A stretch of DNA of 64,000 bases from Kitasatospora cheerisanensis KCTC 2395 (GTDB lineage: Bacteria; Actinomycetota; Actinomycetes; Streptomycetales; Streptomycetaceae). A program made the translations under genes and the position numbers. Within the stretch, counting starts at the first letter, position 1. Every line of letters starts with the position of its first letter. Below, piece by piece: positions 18,459 to 27,042 of the stretch. The notes beneath the pieces were generated by a model. The model had not been told where the DNA came from. It saw only the letters and a program-made list of their open reading frames with translations, and searched no databases. The stretch spans positions 6,066,002-6,130,001 of the forward strand of contig NZ_KK853997.1 of assembly GCF_000696185.1 (NCBI RefSeq). The letters are read 5' to 3'.

Positions 18459-18786
18459 TACGGGTTGGGGTGGGGCCCGCCAAGACCCTGAGCCGACGCG
18501 CGCGGGTAACGATCGCGTCACCGGAGCCGGGCGGCGCGGCGGGGGCGGGGCGGTGTGCGGGGGTGTGACGGATCGGCGGTCGGGCGGTCGGGCGGCCCGG
18601 TGGGCATGCGCAGCGCCGTCGGGTGTTCGAGGCAGACCGGACGGTGTCCGGCGGGAGGTGGCCGCGGTGAGCGCAGGAGCTGTTCGGCGCGCAGGGCCGG
18701 GCCCGGACACAGCGGCCTTGGACGGCATCGTGTGTCGGGCTCTCCGTCGCGGTGGCGTCGAAGCTGTCGGAATACGCTGTGCCGCT

Positions 18787-19722
18787 ATGGACTGGCTGGA
18801 GCGGGTGGCGAAGCTGAGACGGTGGACGAGCAACGACGTTCGGGCGCCGCACAAACCACTGCTGCTGCTGTACGCGCTGGGCAGCTACCAGCGTGACACC
18901 GATGCTGAACTGCGGTACAGCACGGTCGAGGAGGAGCTGAAGCGACTGCTCGACGAGTACGGACCGTCCCATCCCACCACCCCCGCGTACCCCTTCCACC
19001 ATCTGGTCAGCGACGGCGTCTGGGAGGTCAGGACCGACCGGGGGCCCGGGAGTCCGGGGAGCGGCGTGCGGGTACTGCGCTCCAGCGGCGCCACCGGGCG
19101 GCTCGCGCCCGAGCTGCGGGCGGCGCTGCGGAAGGACCCGGCGCTGCTGGGCCGGCTGGCGCGGGTGCTGCTGGACTTCCACTTCCCGCCGTCGTTGCAC
19201 ACCGAGCTGTGCGAGGCCGTCGGACTCGACCTGGACCTGGCCGACACCGAGGGCCTGGCCGGGGGCGTCCCGGGCGGGGCGAGGGAGCGGGCGGCACGGC
19301 GGCAGCGAGACCGGCGGATGCGCGAACTCGTGCTGACGGCCTACGAGTTCCAGTGCGCGTTCTGCGGCTACGACGGGATGCTGGGCGCGAGTACGGTCGG
19401 CCTGGAAGCAGCCCATGTGCGGTGGTGGTCCTACGACGGGCCGGACGAGGTCGACAACGGCCTGTGCCTGTGCTCACTCCATCACAAGCTCTTCGACAAG
19501 GGCGTCCTGGGGCTGGGGGAGGGGCACCGCGTTCTTGTCTCCCGGCGCTTCGTCGGCCGCAGCGAGGCCAGCAGGCAGCACGTGCTGGCCCTGAGCGGTC
19601 GGCCGGTGATCGGCCCGCAGCCCGGGACCTTCCCGGTCGCGGACCGGCACAGAGCGTGGCATGCGGAACAAGTCTTCCGCGGCGAGCCGCGAGAATTCCC
19701 GAACCTGCTGTCCACCGTCTGA
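18787..19722 (+). CDS. Phosphorothioated-DNA-dependent HNH restriction endonuclease
   Basis: A 311-residue protein. The N-terminal domain (DWLERVAKLRRWTSNDVRAP, KPLLLLYALG, AYPFHHLVSDGVWEV) matches the sulfur-binding domain of the ScoMcrA/SprMcrA group. The C-terminal HNH module has CAFCGYDG, EAAHVRWW and NGLCLCSLHHKLFDKGVLGL. Known members cut DNA carrying phosphorothioate (dnd) modification, so hosts normally lack dnd genes; none is seen here. ATG 18787 is chosen because the family starts with this segment; the upstream extension is low-complexity. It is a stand-alone gene with no operon partner. Confidence 0.88.
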   Translation: MDWLERVAKLRRWTSNDVRAPHKPLLLLYALGSYQRDTDAELRYSTVEEELKRLLDEYGPSHPTTPAYPFHHLVSDGVWEVRTDRGPGSPGSGVRVLRSSGATGRLAPELRAALRKDPALLGRLARVLLDFHFPPSLHTELCEAVGLDLDLADTEGLAGGVPGGARERAARRQRDRRMRELVLTAYEFQCAFCGYDGMLGASTVGLEAAHVRWWSYDGPDEVDNGLCLCSLHHKLFDKGVLGLGEGHRVLVSRRFVGRSEASRQHVLALSGRPVIGPQPGTFPVADRHRAWHAEQVFRGEPREFPNLLSTV

Positions 19723-20132
19723 CCGCGGCCGTCCGACCGCCGTTCGGTCGGCATCGACCGCAGGCGCGGCCGACGGGCGGACGTCAGCCGCGGCGGAGGT
19801 GCCCAGCTCCCTTGCCCGTGGTGGAGACGTTGCCGTGTTCGTCCGCCTCCAGCCGGGACGCCGAGGCGAGTTCCGGGGCTTGGGTCAGCGCCCGCTGGAC
19901 GTACTCCGGGCGAGGAGCCCGGTGGGCGGGAGTGGGCCGGACGTGCGGTGGTGGGGGCGGGGGCGTTCACTGGGCCAACTGCGGGGCCTGGCGCGGCGCG
20001 TGATTCTCGGCGCTGCGGAGAGTGCGGGTGTGCGGTGCCGACTGTTCCGCGACCGTGCCGGGCAACTTCGTCGTGCCGAAGCCGGAGTGACGTGCAGTCA
20101 GAGGGCTTGCTCCGGTGGCCCGGTGGGACGGC
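19723..20132. other. Intergenic interval
   Basis: No intact gene. A minus-strand stretch of about 45 codons ending at 19784 (contains RLEADEHGNVSTTGKGAGHL) looks like the tail of a lost small gene but has no start. Confidence 0.35.
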
Positions 20133-21431
20133 TCAGGCGTCGAGTTCCCGGGAGCGTGCGGCCCATCGGACCACGAACGGGATGGCGAGGCCGGCGGCGA
20201 CGAAGAGGGTGCCCATGGCCAGCCAGCCCGGGGCGCCCCAGGTCAGGCAGAGCAGGCCGAGCAGGGCGGGGGCGACGGTGTAGCAGAGGCCCATGCCGAT
20301 GCCGAACATGCCGGAGTACTGTCCCTGGGCGTGTGCGGGGGCCAGGCGGAAGCGCAGTTCGAGCGAGCCGGCCGCGTGCCAGAGCGAACCGAGGGTGTGG
20401 ACGGCGACGCCGGCCAGCATGATCGCGGCGGCGGCCCAGCCGGGCAGGCCCGGGGCCAGGGCGATGACGCCCATGCCGATCAGGAACGCCAGCCCGGCAC
20501 GTTGCGTGGCCCGGCCGGCGAGGCGGCCGCCCTTGATCCCGCGGCTGGTGCGGATCTGGAGGAGGACCACCAGCACGGTGTTGACGGCGAGTGCGACGCC
20601 GGTGAACCAGCGCGGCGCCTCGGTGTGCAGGACCACCCAGAGCGGCAGCGCGTACGTCACCACCTCGCCCTGGATCCACAGGATGCCGTCCAGCACGACG
20701 AACGCCATGTACGGCCTGTCCTTCAGCGCGAGCCACCGGTCCGACCCGGTCGAGGCCGGGAGCGGCTCCAGCCGGGGCAGTCGGAGCAGGACGGCCGCGC
20801 AGCCGAGGAACGTCAGGGCGTTGGCGACGATGAGCGCCCGGTAGGCGGCGGAGGAGTCGAGCTGGATCACCACGCCGGCGGCCAGCGCGCCGAAGGTGCT
20901 GGCCAGGAAGGCGACCGAGCGCAGGTAGGAGCGGAACTTCGGCACCTCGTCACCGCCGAACCGGCGGATCATCGGACCGCGGGCCGCACCCCCCGAGGCG
21001 CCGGCCAGGTCGGTCACCGCCACCGCCGCCATGAACGCCACGAACGAGTGGGCGAACAGCAGCGACACCATGGCCGCGGTCTGGATCAGCAGGGTGGCCA
21101 GGAAGACGCCGTTCGGGCCGCGACGGTCGGCGAGGTGCCCGACGGGCGGCCCGGCGAGCAGGCCGACCACTCCGGCGACCCCGAGGCCGAGACCGACCTG
21201 CCCGACGGACAGGCCGATCACCCGCATCGCGTACAGCGGCGCCGTCGCGAGGAAGGCCGCGGTGCCGAGTTGGTTGACGAAGCCGCCGAGAGCCAGCCGG
21301 CGCTGCGGCCCGGACTCGAGGAGCAGCCCCCGCCGCACTAACCAGGACCGACGGTCCGGTGGGGCGGCCTCCTGGCGGTCGGGGGACAGGGTGCTGTTCG
21401 GGTTCACCTGGTTCTCCTGGCGGTCGATCAC
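20133..21431 (-). CDS. Major facilitator superfamily transporter
   Basis: A 432-residue integral membrane protein with about twelve hydrophobic segments. The loop 2-3 motif GPPVGHLADRRGP near residue 95 matches the MFS motif A. Substrate cannot be read. It stands at the edge of the biosynthetic cluster and may export its product, but it is 214 bases from the next gene and could be unrelated. Confidence 0.82.
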   Translation of the reverse strand: MIDRQENQVNPNSTLSPDRQEAAPPDRRSWLVRRGLLLESGPQRRLALGGFVNQLGTAAFLATAPLYAMRVIGLSVGQVGLGLGVAGVVGLLAGPPVGHLADRRGPNGVFLATLLIQTAAMVSLLFAHSFVAFMAAVAVTDLAGASGGAARGPMIRRFGGDEVPKFRSYLRSVAFLASTFGALAAGVVIQLDSSAAYRALIVANALTFLGCAAVLLRLPRLEPLPASTGSDRWLALKDRPYMAFVVLDGILWIQGEVVTYALPLWVVLHTEAPRWFTGVALAVNTVLVVLLQIRTSRGIKGGRLAGRATQRAGLAFLIGMGVIALAPGLPGWAAAAIMLAGVAVHTLGSLWHAAGSLELRFRLAPAHAQGQYSGMFGIGMGLCYTVAPALLGLLCLTWGAPGWLAMGTLFVAAGLAIPFVVRWAARSRELDA

Positions 21432-21645
21432 GACTGGGACGGGACGGGGTGCCAGGGGGCGCCGTGTTCCAAGTGCCCGCAGCCGGGGTGCGGTTCACCG
21501 ACCCGCGGTCGAGGCACCGGCCGCAGTCACGCTCCGCCGGCACGGCCTCGTCCCTGCCCCCCGTGGCCCTCACGAACGATAGGTCATCGCGGTGCGCCTT
21601 CGGCCCGGGCGGGTGCGGTGCGGGGAGGTGAGGGTGTGCTGCCGG

Positions 21646-22845
21646 TCAGGTCGAGGGGTCGGGGTCGGGCCGGAGGACGGTGTGGGGGAGGGGGGTGAAG
21701 CCGTTGAAGCCCTGGGTGAGGTAGCTGACGGCGTAGGCGCCGGTGGAGAGGATCCAGACCGGGTCGCCGGAGGCGAGGGTGCGGGGGACGGGGGTGCGGC
21801 CGGTGGTGCGGGTGTGGGGGAAGGTGTCGTCGCTGTCGCAGGTGGGGCCGGCGACGACGGCGGGGACGGGGTCGGGGGCGGGGTCGGGGTGGGTGGGGAA
21901 GACCAGGCGGTACTGGAGCTGGTCCATCTCGTAGAGGCCGTTGAACTTTCCGCAGCTCAGGTAGAGCCAGTGCTCGTGCTCGCCGTCGAGCTGCTGACGG
22001 CTGGTCAGGCGGTAGACGTGGGCGCGGACGGCGCCGTGGTCGGCGACCAGGTGGCGGCCGGGTTCGAGGACGAAGTCCAGTGCGCCGCCGTGGAGCCGGC
22101 GGAGCTCGTCGACGCCCTGGCGGACGGTGTGGAAGATCTCGTCGAGGGGCGGGTCGAGGGCGGCGCCGTGGCGGTCGAGGTAGCCGAGGGCGGGGAGGCC
22201 GCCGCCGAGGTTGAGGTGGTCGAGTTCGATGCCGTGGCGCCGGAGGTCGAGCAGGACCTCGCCGAGCAGGTCGAAGGCCGCGCTCCAGGCCTTGGACGTC
22301 AGTTGCTGGGAGCCGACGTGCACGGAGAGGCCGGCCGGGGTCAGGCCGGCGTCGCGGGCGGCGGTCAGGACGCGGACGGCGTCGGCCGGGGAGCAGCCGA
22401 ACTTGCGGCTGAGGCCCCAGAGGGCGCCCTCGCCGTCGGTGGCGAGGCGGCAGAACACCCGTGAGCGCGGGGCGTGCCGGGCGATGGCGGTGACGTCCGG
22501 GAGGCTGTCGGTGGCGAAGGTGCGGATGCCCAGGCGGTAGGCCTCGGCGATGCCCCGGTCGGACTTGACGGTGTTGCCGTAGTGCACGCGGTCGGCGGGC
22601 ACCCCGGTGCGCAGCGCCTGGGCGATCTCCTGCGGGCCGGCGGCGTCGAACCCGGCTCCGAGGGAGGCCAGTTCGGCGAGCACCTCGTCGACCGGGCAGG
22701 CCTTCATGGCGAACCGGACGGCGACGCCCGGCAGTTCGTCCAGCAGGGCGGTGCAGCGGCGGGCGATGCCGGCCAGGTCGTAGAAGATCCGGTCGTCGGT
22801 GGACGCCGTCAGGGCGGAACGCAGCGCGGGGCTGAGGGAGTTCAA
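21646..22845 (-). CDS. Type III PLP-dependent decarboxylase (ornithine/diaminopimelate family)
   Basis: A 399-residue alanine-racemase-fold decarboxylase. The PLP lysine is K48 in VRFAMKACPVDEVL; SVHVGSQ, NLGGGLP and EPGRHLVADHG follow; the C-terminal PTCDSDDTF carries the substrate Cys/Asp of this family. Members decarboxylate ornithine, lysine, diaminopimelate, or amino acids bound to carrier proteins (BtrK in butirosin). With several carrier proteins nearby, a carrier-bound substrate is an attractive inference. It is the last gene of the minus-strand block 20.1-32.2 kb. Confidence 0.85.
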   Translation of the reverse strand: MNSLSPALRSALTASTDDRIFYDLAGIARRCTALLDELPGVAVRFAMKACPVDEVLAELASLGAGFDAAGPQEIAQALRTGVPADRVHYGNTVKSDRGIAEAYRLGIRTFATDSLPDVTAIARHAPRSRVFCRLATDGEGALWGLSRKFGCSPADAVRVLTAARDAGLTPAGLSVHVGSQQLTSKAWSAAFDLLGEVLLDLRRHGIELDHLNLGGGLPALGYLDRHGAALDPPLDEIFHTVRQGVDELRRLHGGALDFVLEPGRHLVADHGAVRAHVYRLTSRQQLDGEHEHWLYLSCGKFNGLYEMDQLQYRLVFPTHPDPAPDPVPAVVAGPTCDSDDTFPHTRTTGRTPVPRTLASGDPVWILSTGAYAVSYLTQGFNGFTPLPHTVLRPDPDPST

Positions 22846-23017
22846 CGGGCCGGGTCCTTGTCGTGCCGGGACGGGAGGTCGGGCGGGTGCTCGCCGAGCG
22901 GGGCCGGGAAGGTCTCGTCGTCCGTGGTGGAGTACGGGCGGGCGGTGCCGGGACGGTCCGTCGGCAGGCGGTCGCTGCCGGGGAGACGTCGGGCGGGCGT
23001 CGGGCAGGCGTCGGGCT

Positions 23018-23977
23018 CTACTTCATGACGGCGCGTACGGCGTCGCGGAGTTGGTGGCGCCCGGGTTGCAGGGCGCGGTCGAGCGGGAGGGCGAACGGGA
23101 GGACGGTGCCGTCGGGGCGGGTGACCCGGCGGGGCGGGGCGAGCAGGCGCATCTCCTCGGCGGCGGTGGCGAGGATCTCGGCGGCGATGCCGCAGCTCCG
23201 GTTCGAGTCGTCGACGACGACGAGGCGGCCGGTGCGTTCGAGGGAGGCGGCCAGGGCGGGCCAGTCGAAGGGGTGGAGGGTGCGCGGGTCGAGGACCTCG
23301 ACGGAGATCTCCGGGGCGAGCTCCTCGGCGACGGCCAGGGCCTCGTGGACCAGGTGGCCGACCGCGACCACGGTGACGTCGGCGCCCGCGCGGTGGATCC
23401 GGGCCGTGCCGAGCGGGATGGGCGCCAGCTCCCAGGTGACGGTCTCGCGGACCGGCAGCGCGGCGGCGGGGGCGAACACGACCACCGGGTCGGGGTCGGC
23501 GATCGCCGAGCGGAGCAGTCCGTAGGCGTCGGTGGGGGTGGCGGGGACGACGGTCTTCACCCCGGCGTGCGCGAACAGGCTGTACGGGTGGTCGGAGTGC
23601 TGGCCGGCCCAGCCGTCGCGGGAGCCGGAGCCCGGCACCAGGCAGGTGAGCGGGACGGCGGCCTGACCGCCCGTCATCAGCGAGAACTTGTGCGCCTGGT
23701 TGACGAGTTGCTCGAAGACCAGGAAGAGCAGCGAGGGGATCTGGAACTCGATCACCGGCCGTCGCCCGGTCAGTGCGGCGCCGATGGCCATCGAGGTGAA
23801 GGCCTGTTCGGAGAGCGGGGTGTCGACGATCCGGCCGGGCCCGAAGCGGTCGAGCAGGTTCAGGGTGGGGCCGGCCAGGCCGGCGCCGATGTCCTCGCCG
23901 AAGACGCAGACCGCCGGGTCCTCGGCGAGGGCGTCGGCGAGGGCCCGGTTGAGCGCCTTGGTGTAGGAGAGCCTCAT
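23018..23977 (-). CDS. 2-oxoacid dehydrogenase E1 beta subunit
   Basis: A 319-residue transketolase-like beta subunit: CVFGEDIG near residue 24, DTPLSEQAF near 53, SDHPYSLFAHAGVKTV in the middle, and the C-terminal DDSNRSCGIAAE. With the alpha subunit upstream it forms a thiamine-diphosphate enzyme that decarboxylates a 2-oxoacid. No E2 or E3 gene is present. In phenylglycine pathways (pristinamycin PglB/PglC) such orphan pairs serve secondary metabolism. The ATG at 23977 overlaps the alpha stop by 4 bases; the longer frame is a shadow. Confidence 0.88.
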   Translation of the reverse strand: MRLSYTKALNRALADALAEDPAVCVFGEDIGAGLAGPTLNLLDRFGPGRIVDTPLSEQAFTSMAIGAALTGRRPVIEFQIPSLLFLVFEQLVNQAHKFSLMTGGQAAVPLTCLVPGSGSRDGWAGQHSDHPYSLFAHAGVKTVVPATPTDAYGLLRSAIADPDPVVVFAPAAALPVRETVTWELAPIPLGTARIHRAGADVTVVAVGHLVHEALAVAEELAPEISVEVLDPRTLHPFDWPALAASLERTGRLVVVDDSNRSCGIAAEILATAAEEMRLLAPPRRVTRPDGTVLPFALPLDRALQPGRHQLRDAVRAVMK

Positions 23978-25050
23978 GCCCGCGCCCCCGTCCCCGCCGC
24001 CGACTCCGTCACTCCCACCGGTCCCGCTGCGCCTGCCGCGGCCGACACGCCCGCTGCGCCTGCCGTGCCCGCCGCGCCCGCCCTCGGGCGCAGCCCGTCG
24101 GCGTACAGGTGGTCCAACGCCCCTTCCGGCGAGGGGTGTTCGGAGGCGAGGGCGAACTCCCGTGCGGCGGCGAGCTGTTCGGTGACCGAGGCGTCCAACT
24201 GCGCGGCGAGGCCGGGCGGCAGGAGGGCAGCGGCGCGGGGCAGCGGGTCGTGGCCGCGCCAGTCGGTGATCTCCTCCGGGGTGCGGTAGCGCAGTTTCAT
24301 CAGCCGTTCCATGGTGTGGTGCCCCTCGAAGCGGTAGGTGCGGCATTCGAGGAAGCCGGGTCCTTCGCCGGCGGCGGCCCGGGCGACGGCCTCGGCGGTG
24401 GCCGCGCGGACGGCCTCGGTGTCCATGCCGTCCACCTCGGCGGCCGGGATGCCGAAGGCGGCGGCCCGGCCGGTGGCGCTGCCGGCCACCGCGGTGGCGG
24501 CCGGCAGGGTGGTGGCGTAGCCGTTGTTCTCGCAGACGAACAGCACCGGCAGTCGCCACATCGCGGCCAGGTTGAGGGACTCCAGCAGGACGCCCTGGTT
24601 GAGTGCGCCGTCGCCGAAGAAGGCGACGGCGACCCGGTCCTCGCCGGCCTGCCGCGCGGACCAGGCGGCGCCGACGGCGATCGCGCCGCCCGCGCCGACC
24701 ATGCCGTTGGCGCCGAGGATGCCGAGCGAGAAGTCCGCGGCGTGCATGGAGCCGCCCCGGCCGCGGTTCAACCCGCCGGTGCGGCCGAGGAGTTCGGCCA
24801 GCAGCCGGTCGGGGGCGGCGCCCTTGGCGAGGACGTGGCCGTGGCCGCGGTGGGTGGAGGTGATCCGGTCCTGCGGGCGCAGCGCCGAGCAGACGCCGAC
24901 GGCCACCGCCTCCTGGCCGATGTACGGGTGGATGCCGCCGGTGATCGCCCCGGACCTCACCAGGCCGAGGGCGAGTTCCTCGAAGCCGCGGATCAGCCGC
25001 AGCATCCGGTAGCGCCCGGCGGGGGTGCCGAGGTCGGGCAGCCCGGTCAC
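23974..25050 (-). CDS. 2-oxoacid dehydrogenase E1 alpha subunit
   Basis: A 358-residue alpha subunit with the thiamine-diphosphate motif beginning GDGALNQG and ending FVCENN, plus the family segments HPYIGQEAVAVG, RGHGHVLAKG and GRGGSMHAAD. It binds the cofactor and carries the decarboxylation half-reaction. The GTG at 25050 overlaps the PhyH stop by 4 bases; this start adds VTGLPDLGTPAGRYR before the conserved MLRLIRGFEE. The C-terminus is an Ala/Gly-rich tail of about 30 residues. Branched-chain, pyruvate and arylglyoxylate substrates are all possible. Confidence 0.88.
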   Translation of the reverse strand: MTGLPDLGTPAGRYRMLRLIRGFEELALGLVRSGAITGGIHPYIGQEAVAVGVCSALRPQDRITSTHRGHGHVLAKGAAPDRLLAELLGRTGGLNRGRGGSMHAADFSLGILGANGMVGAGGAIAVGAAWSARQAGEDRVAVAFFGDGALNQGVLLESLNLAAMWRLPVLFVCENNGYATTLPAATAVAGSATGRAAAFGIPAAEVDGMDTEAVRAATAEAVARAAAGEGPGFLECRTYRFEGHHTMERLMKLRYRTPEEITDWRGHDPLPRAAALLPPGLAAQLDASVTEQLAAAREFALASEHPSPEGALDHLYADGLRPRAGAAGTAGAAGVSAAAGAAGPVGVTESAAGTGARA

Positions 25051-25961
25051 CGGGCTCCCCGCCAGATCACCGGGCAGATCTCGGGGTCGGCGTAGTCGGG
25101 GCGGCCGTCGGCGGTGCGGCGGACCAGCACGTCGTGGTTGTAGGAGGCGGGGGTGCCGTCCGGGCGGGCGGCGTGGCGGTACTGGTTGGCGCCGTCCTGG
25201 AGGTGCAGCGAGATCGCCCGGCGCGGGAAGTCGGCCAGGTTGGCGCCGCTGCCGTGGTAGGTGCGGCAGTGGTGGAAGCTGACGTGCCCGCGCGGGATGA
25301 CGACCGGGACCTTGCGGACCTCCGCGCCGTTGTGGGCGGCGTTGGCGGCGAGGATCGACTCCAGTTCGGAGCGGTCGCGCTGGGCGAAGTGCCGGGTGGC
25401 GTCCTCCGCGGAGGGCAGTTCCTCCCAGCGGTTGCTGCCGTCGACCATGGTGATGGTGCCGTTCTCCACCCCGCAGTCGTGGAACGGGATGAAGGCGGTC
25501 AGCATCTCCTCCGAGGTCGAGGTGTGCCAGTAGTGCTTGTCGAAGTGCCACGGCACCTGGTTGGAGGGCTCCTCGGGCACCGGCGGCTTGAGGATGAGGG
25601 TGGACTGGAAGATCCGGATCTCCTCGGCCCCGGCGAGCACGGCGGCGACGGCGCCGATCAGCGGCTTGCGCAGGATCGCGGCGATCGCGTCGCTCTCGTA
25701 GTGCACGTAGTCGTTGTGCCGCTGGACCGGACCGTGCGCGGGCTGCCAGGCGGCGAGGTTCGGCGGCCGGACGGCGAGGGTGCGGTCGCGCCGGCCCTCG
25801 TAGTAGTCGTCGGTGGCGGCCTGGAGGGCGTCGATCTCCCGGTCGGTGAACAGCTGCCGGGACAGGTACCAGCCGTGCTCGCGGTACTCGGCGACCTCCT
25901 CGGGGGTGGGCAGCAGGGCGGTCTCGGCCGGGGTCAGGACGAACGCGGGGGCGGTGGTCAC
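25047..25961 (-). CDS. PhyH-family Fe(II)/2-oxoglutarate dioxygenase
   Basis: A 304-residue oxygenase. The iron triad is visible as H139 and D141 in PWHFDKH and H236 in CRTYHGSG, with R248 in RRAISLH for 2-oxoglutarate. Such enzymes hydroxylate or halogenate small molecules or carrier-bound acyl chains; Asp in the HxD motif means hydroxylase rather than halogenase. It lies between the E1 pair and hydroxymandelate synthase in one minus-strand operon, so an amino acid or acyl intermediate of this pathway is the likely substrate. Confidence 0.85.
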   Translation of the reverse strand: MTTAPAFVLTPAETALLPTPEEVAEYREHGWYLSRQLFTDREIDALQAATDDYYEGRRDRTLAVRPPNLAAWQPAHGPVQRHNDYVHYESDAIAAILRKPLIGAVAAVLAGAEEIRIFQSTLILKPPVPEEPSNQVPWHFDKHYWHTSTSEEMLTAFIPFHDCGVENGTITMVDGSNRWEELPSAEDATRHFAQRDRSELESILAANAAHNGAEVRKVPVVIPRGHVSFHHCRTYHGSGANLADFPRRAISLHLQDGANQYRHAARPDGTPASYNHDVLVRRTADGRPDYADPEICPVIWRGAR

Positions 25962-26007
25962 GGGGTGTGCCTCCTCGGAGGACGGGTGCGGGGCGGGCGG
26001 GGTCGGG

Positions 26008-27009
26008 TCAGACGGAGGCGCGCTGGCGCTCGACGGCCTCGTAGAGCGCCTTGATGTTGGCGGTGCCGAAGGTGCCCGCGCCCTGACGCTCGATCAGCTC
26101 CAGGAAGAAGGTCCGCCGGGGGTGGGTCGAGCGGGCGAAGATCTGGAACAGCTGGCCGCCGTGGTCCTGGTCGACCAGCACGTCCAGTTCGCGCAGCGTC
26201 TCCACCGGGATGGCGGTGTCGCCGAGCCGTTCGGCGAGGCCGTCGTAGTAGGCGCCGGGGGTGGCGAGGAACTCGACGCCGCGCGAGCGGGCGGTGCGGA
26301 CGGCGGTGGCGATGTCCTCGGTGCGCAGTGCCAGGTGCTGGACGCCCGCGCCGCCGTGGTCGGCGAGGAAGGTGTCGATCTGGCCGGCCCGGCGGCCGGT
26401 GTCGGGCTCGATCAGGGTGAAGGTGACGTCCCCGGAGGGGCTCTGCACCACGCTGGAGTCCATCGCCTGCTCGCCGACCGCGATGTACTCGCCGAAGATC
26501 CGGTGCATGCCGAGCGCGGCCTCGCAGAACAGCACGGCCGCCGCCAACTGCCCGGCGGGCACGCAGATCGCGACGTGGTCGAGGGCGTCCAGCAGTTCGC
26601 CGCCGGCCGGCTGCGGGGCGTCGTCCGGCAGTGGGACGAGGCGCAGCGCGGTGTCGCCGAAGCCGGCGATCAGCGCGCCGTCCCGGTCCAGGACCTCGGC
26701 GCCGTGCCGTTCGGCCCGCTCCAGCGCGGCCCGCGGGTCGGTGCAGCCGAGGGCCAGCACGGCGACGCCCTCGCCGTGCCGCTCGACCCAGCGGGCCACC
26801 GGATGGTCGCCGAACTCGCTGGATTTCAGCCGTAGTTGGATGGTGCCCTGGCGGAGGTGGACGGCCTGCACCCCGGGCTTCCAGGCCGGCTGCTCGGCGT
26901 CGCGGCGGAAGCCGAAGCCGGTCTGCAGCTCGCCGGCGGTCCGTGCGGCGTCCGCGCAGTGGTACTCGACATGGGTGATCGTCTGGATCGACAACTGGAC
27001 TCCCTGCAA
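26008..27009 (-). CDS. hmaS: 4-hydroxymandelate synthase (HPPD family)
   Basis: A 333-residue vicinal-oxygen-chelate enzyme with iron ligands H145 (LDHVAI), H225 (VQHLAL) and E304 (FFLELIER). It would convert 4-hydroxyphenylpyruvate to 4-hydroxymandelate. The strand FTLIEPD reads like hydroxymandelate synthases; primary-metabolism HPPDs usually have INEP there. Length is slightly short but complete. A hydroxymandelate oxidase at 33.8 kb and an aminotransferase at 35.9 kb complete the 4-hydroxyphenylglycine route, which supports the call over plain HPPD. Confidence 0.82.
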   Translation of the reverse strand: MQGVQLSIQTITHVEYHCADAARTAGELQTGFGFRRDAEQPAWKPGVQAVHLRQGTIQLRLKSSEFGDHPVARWVERHGEGVAVLALGCTDPRAALERAERHGAEVLDRDGALIAGFGDTALRLVPLPDDAPQPAGGELLDALDHVAICVPAGQLAAAVLFCEAALGMHRIFGEYIAVGEQAMDSSVVQSPSGDVTFTLIEPDTGRRAGQIDTFLADHGGAGVQHLALRTEDIATAVRTARSRGVEFLATPGAYYDGLAERLGDTAIPVETLRELDVLVDQDHGGQLFQIFARSTHPRRTFFLELIERQGAGTFGTANIKALYEAVERQRASV

Positions 27010-27042
27010 GCGGAGTTGAGTGGGAATGGGGTGGCCGCGGCG

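Noticed and set aside
26008..27009. Housekeeping 4-hydroxyphenylpyruvate dioxygenase for tyrosine breakdown
   Set aside because: The LIEPD strand and the co-located hydroxymandelate oxidase and aminotransferase favour hydroxymandelate synthase, though only an assay would settle it.
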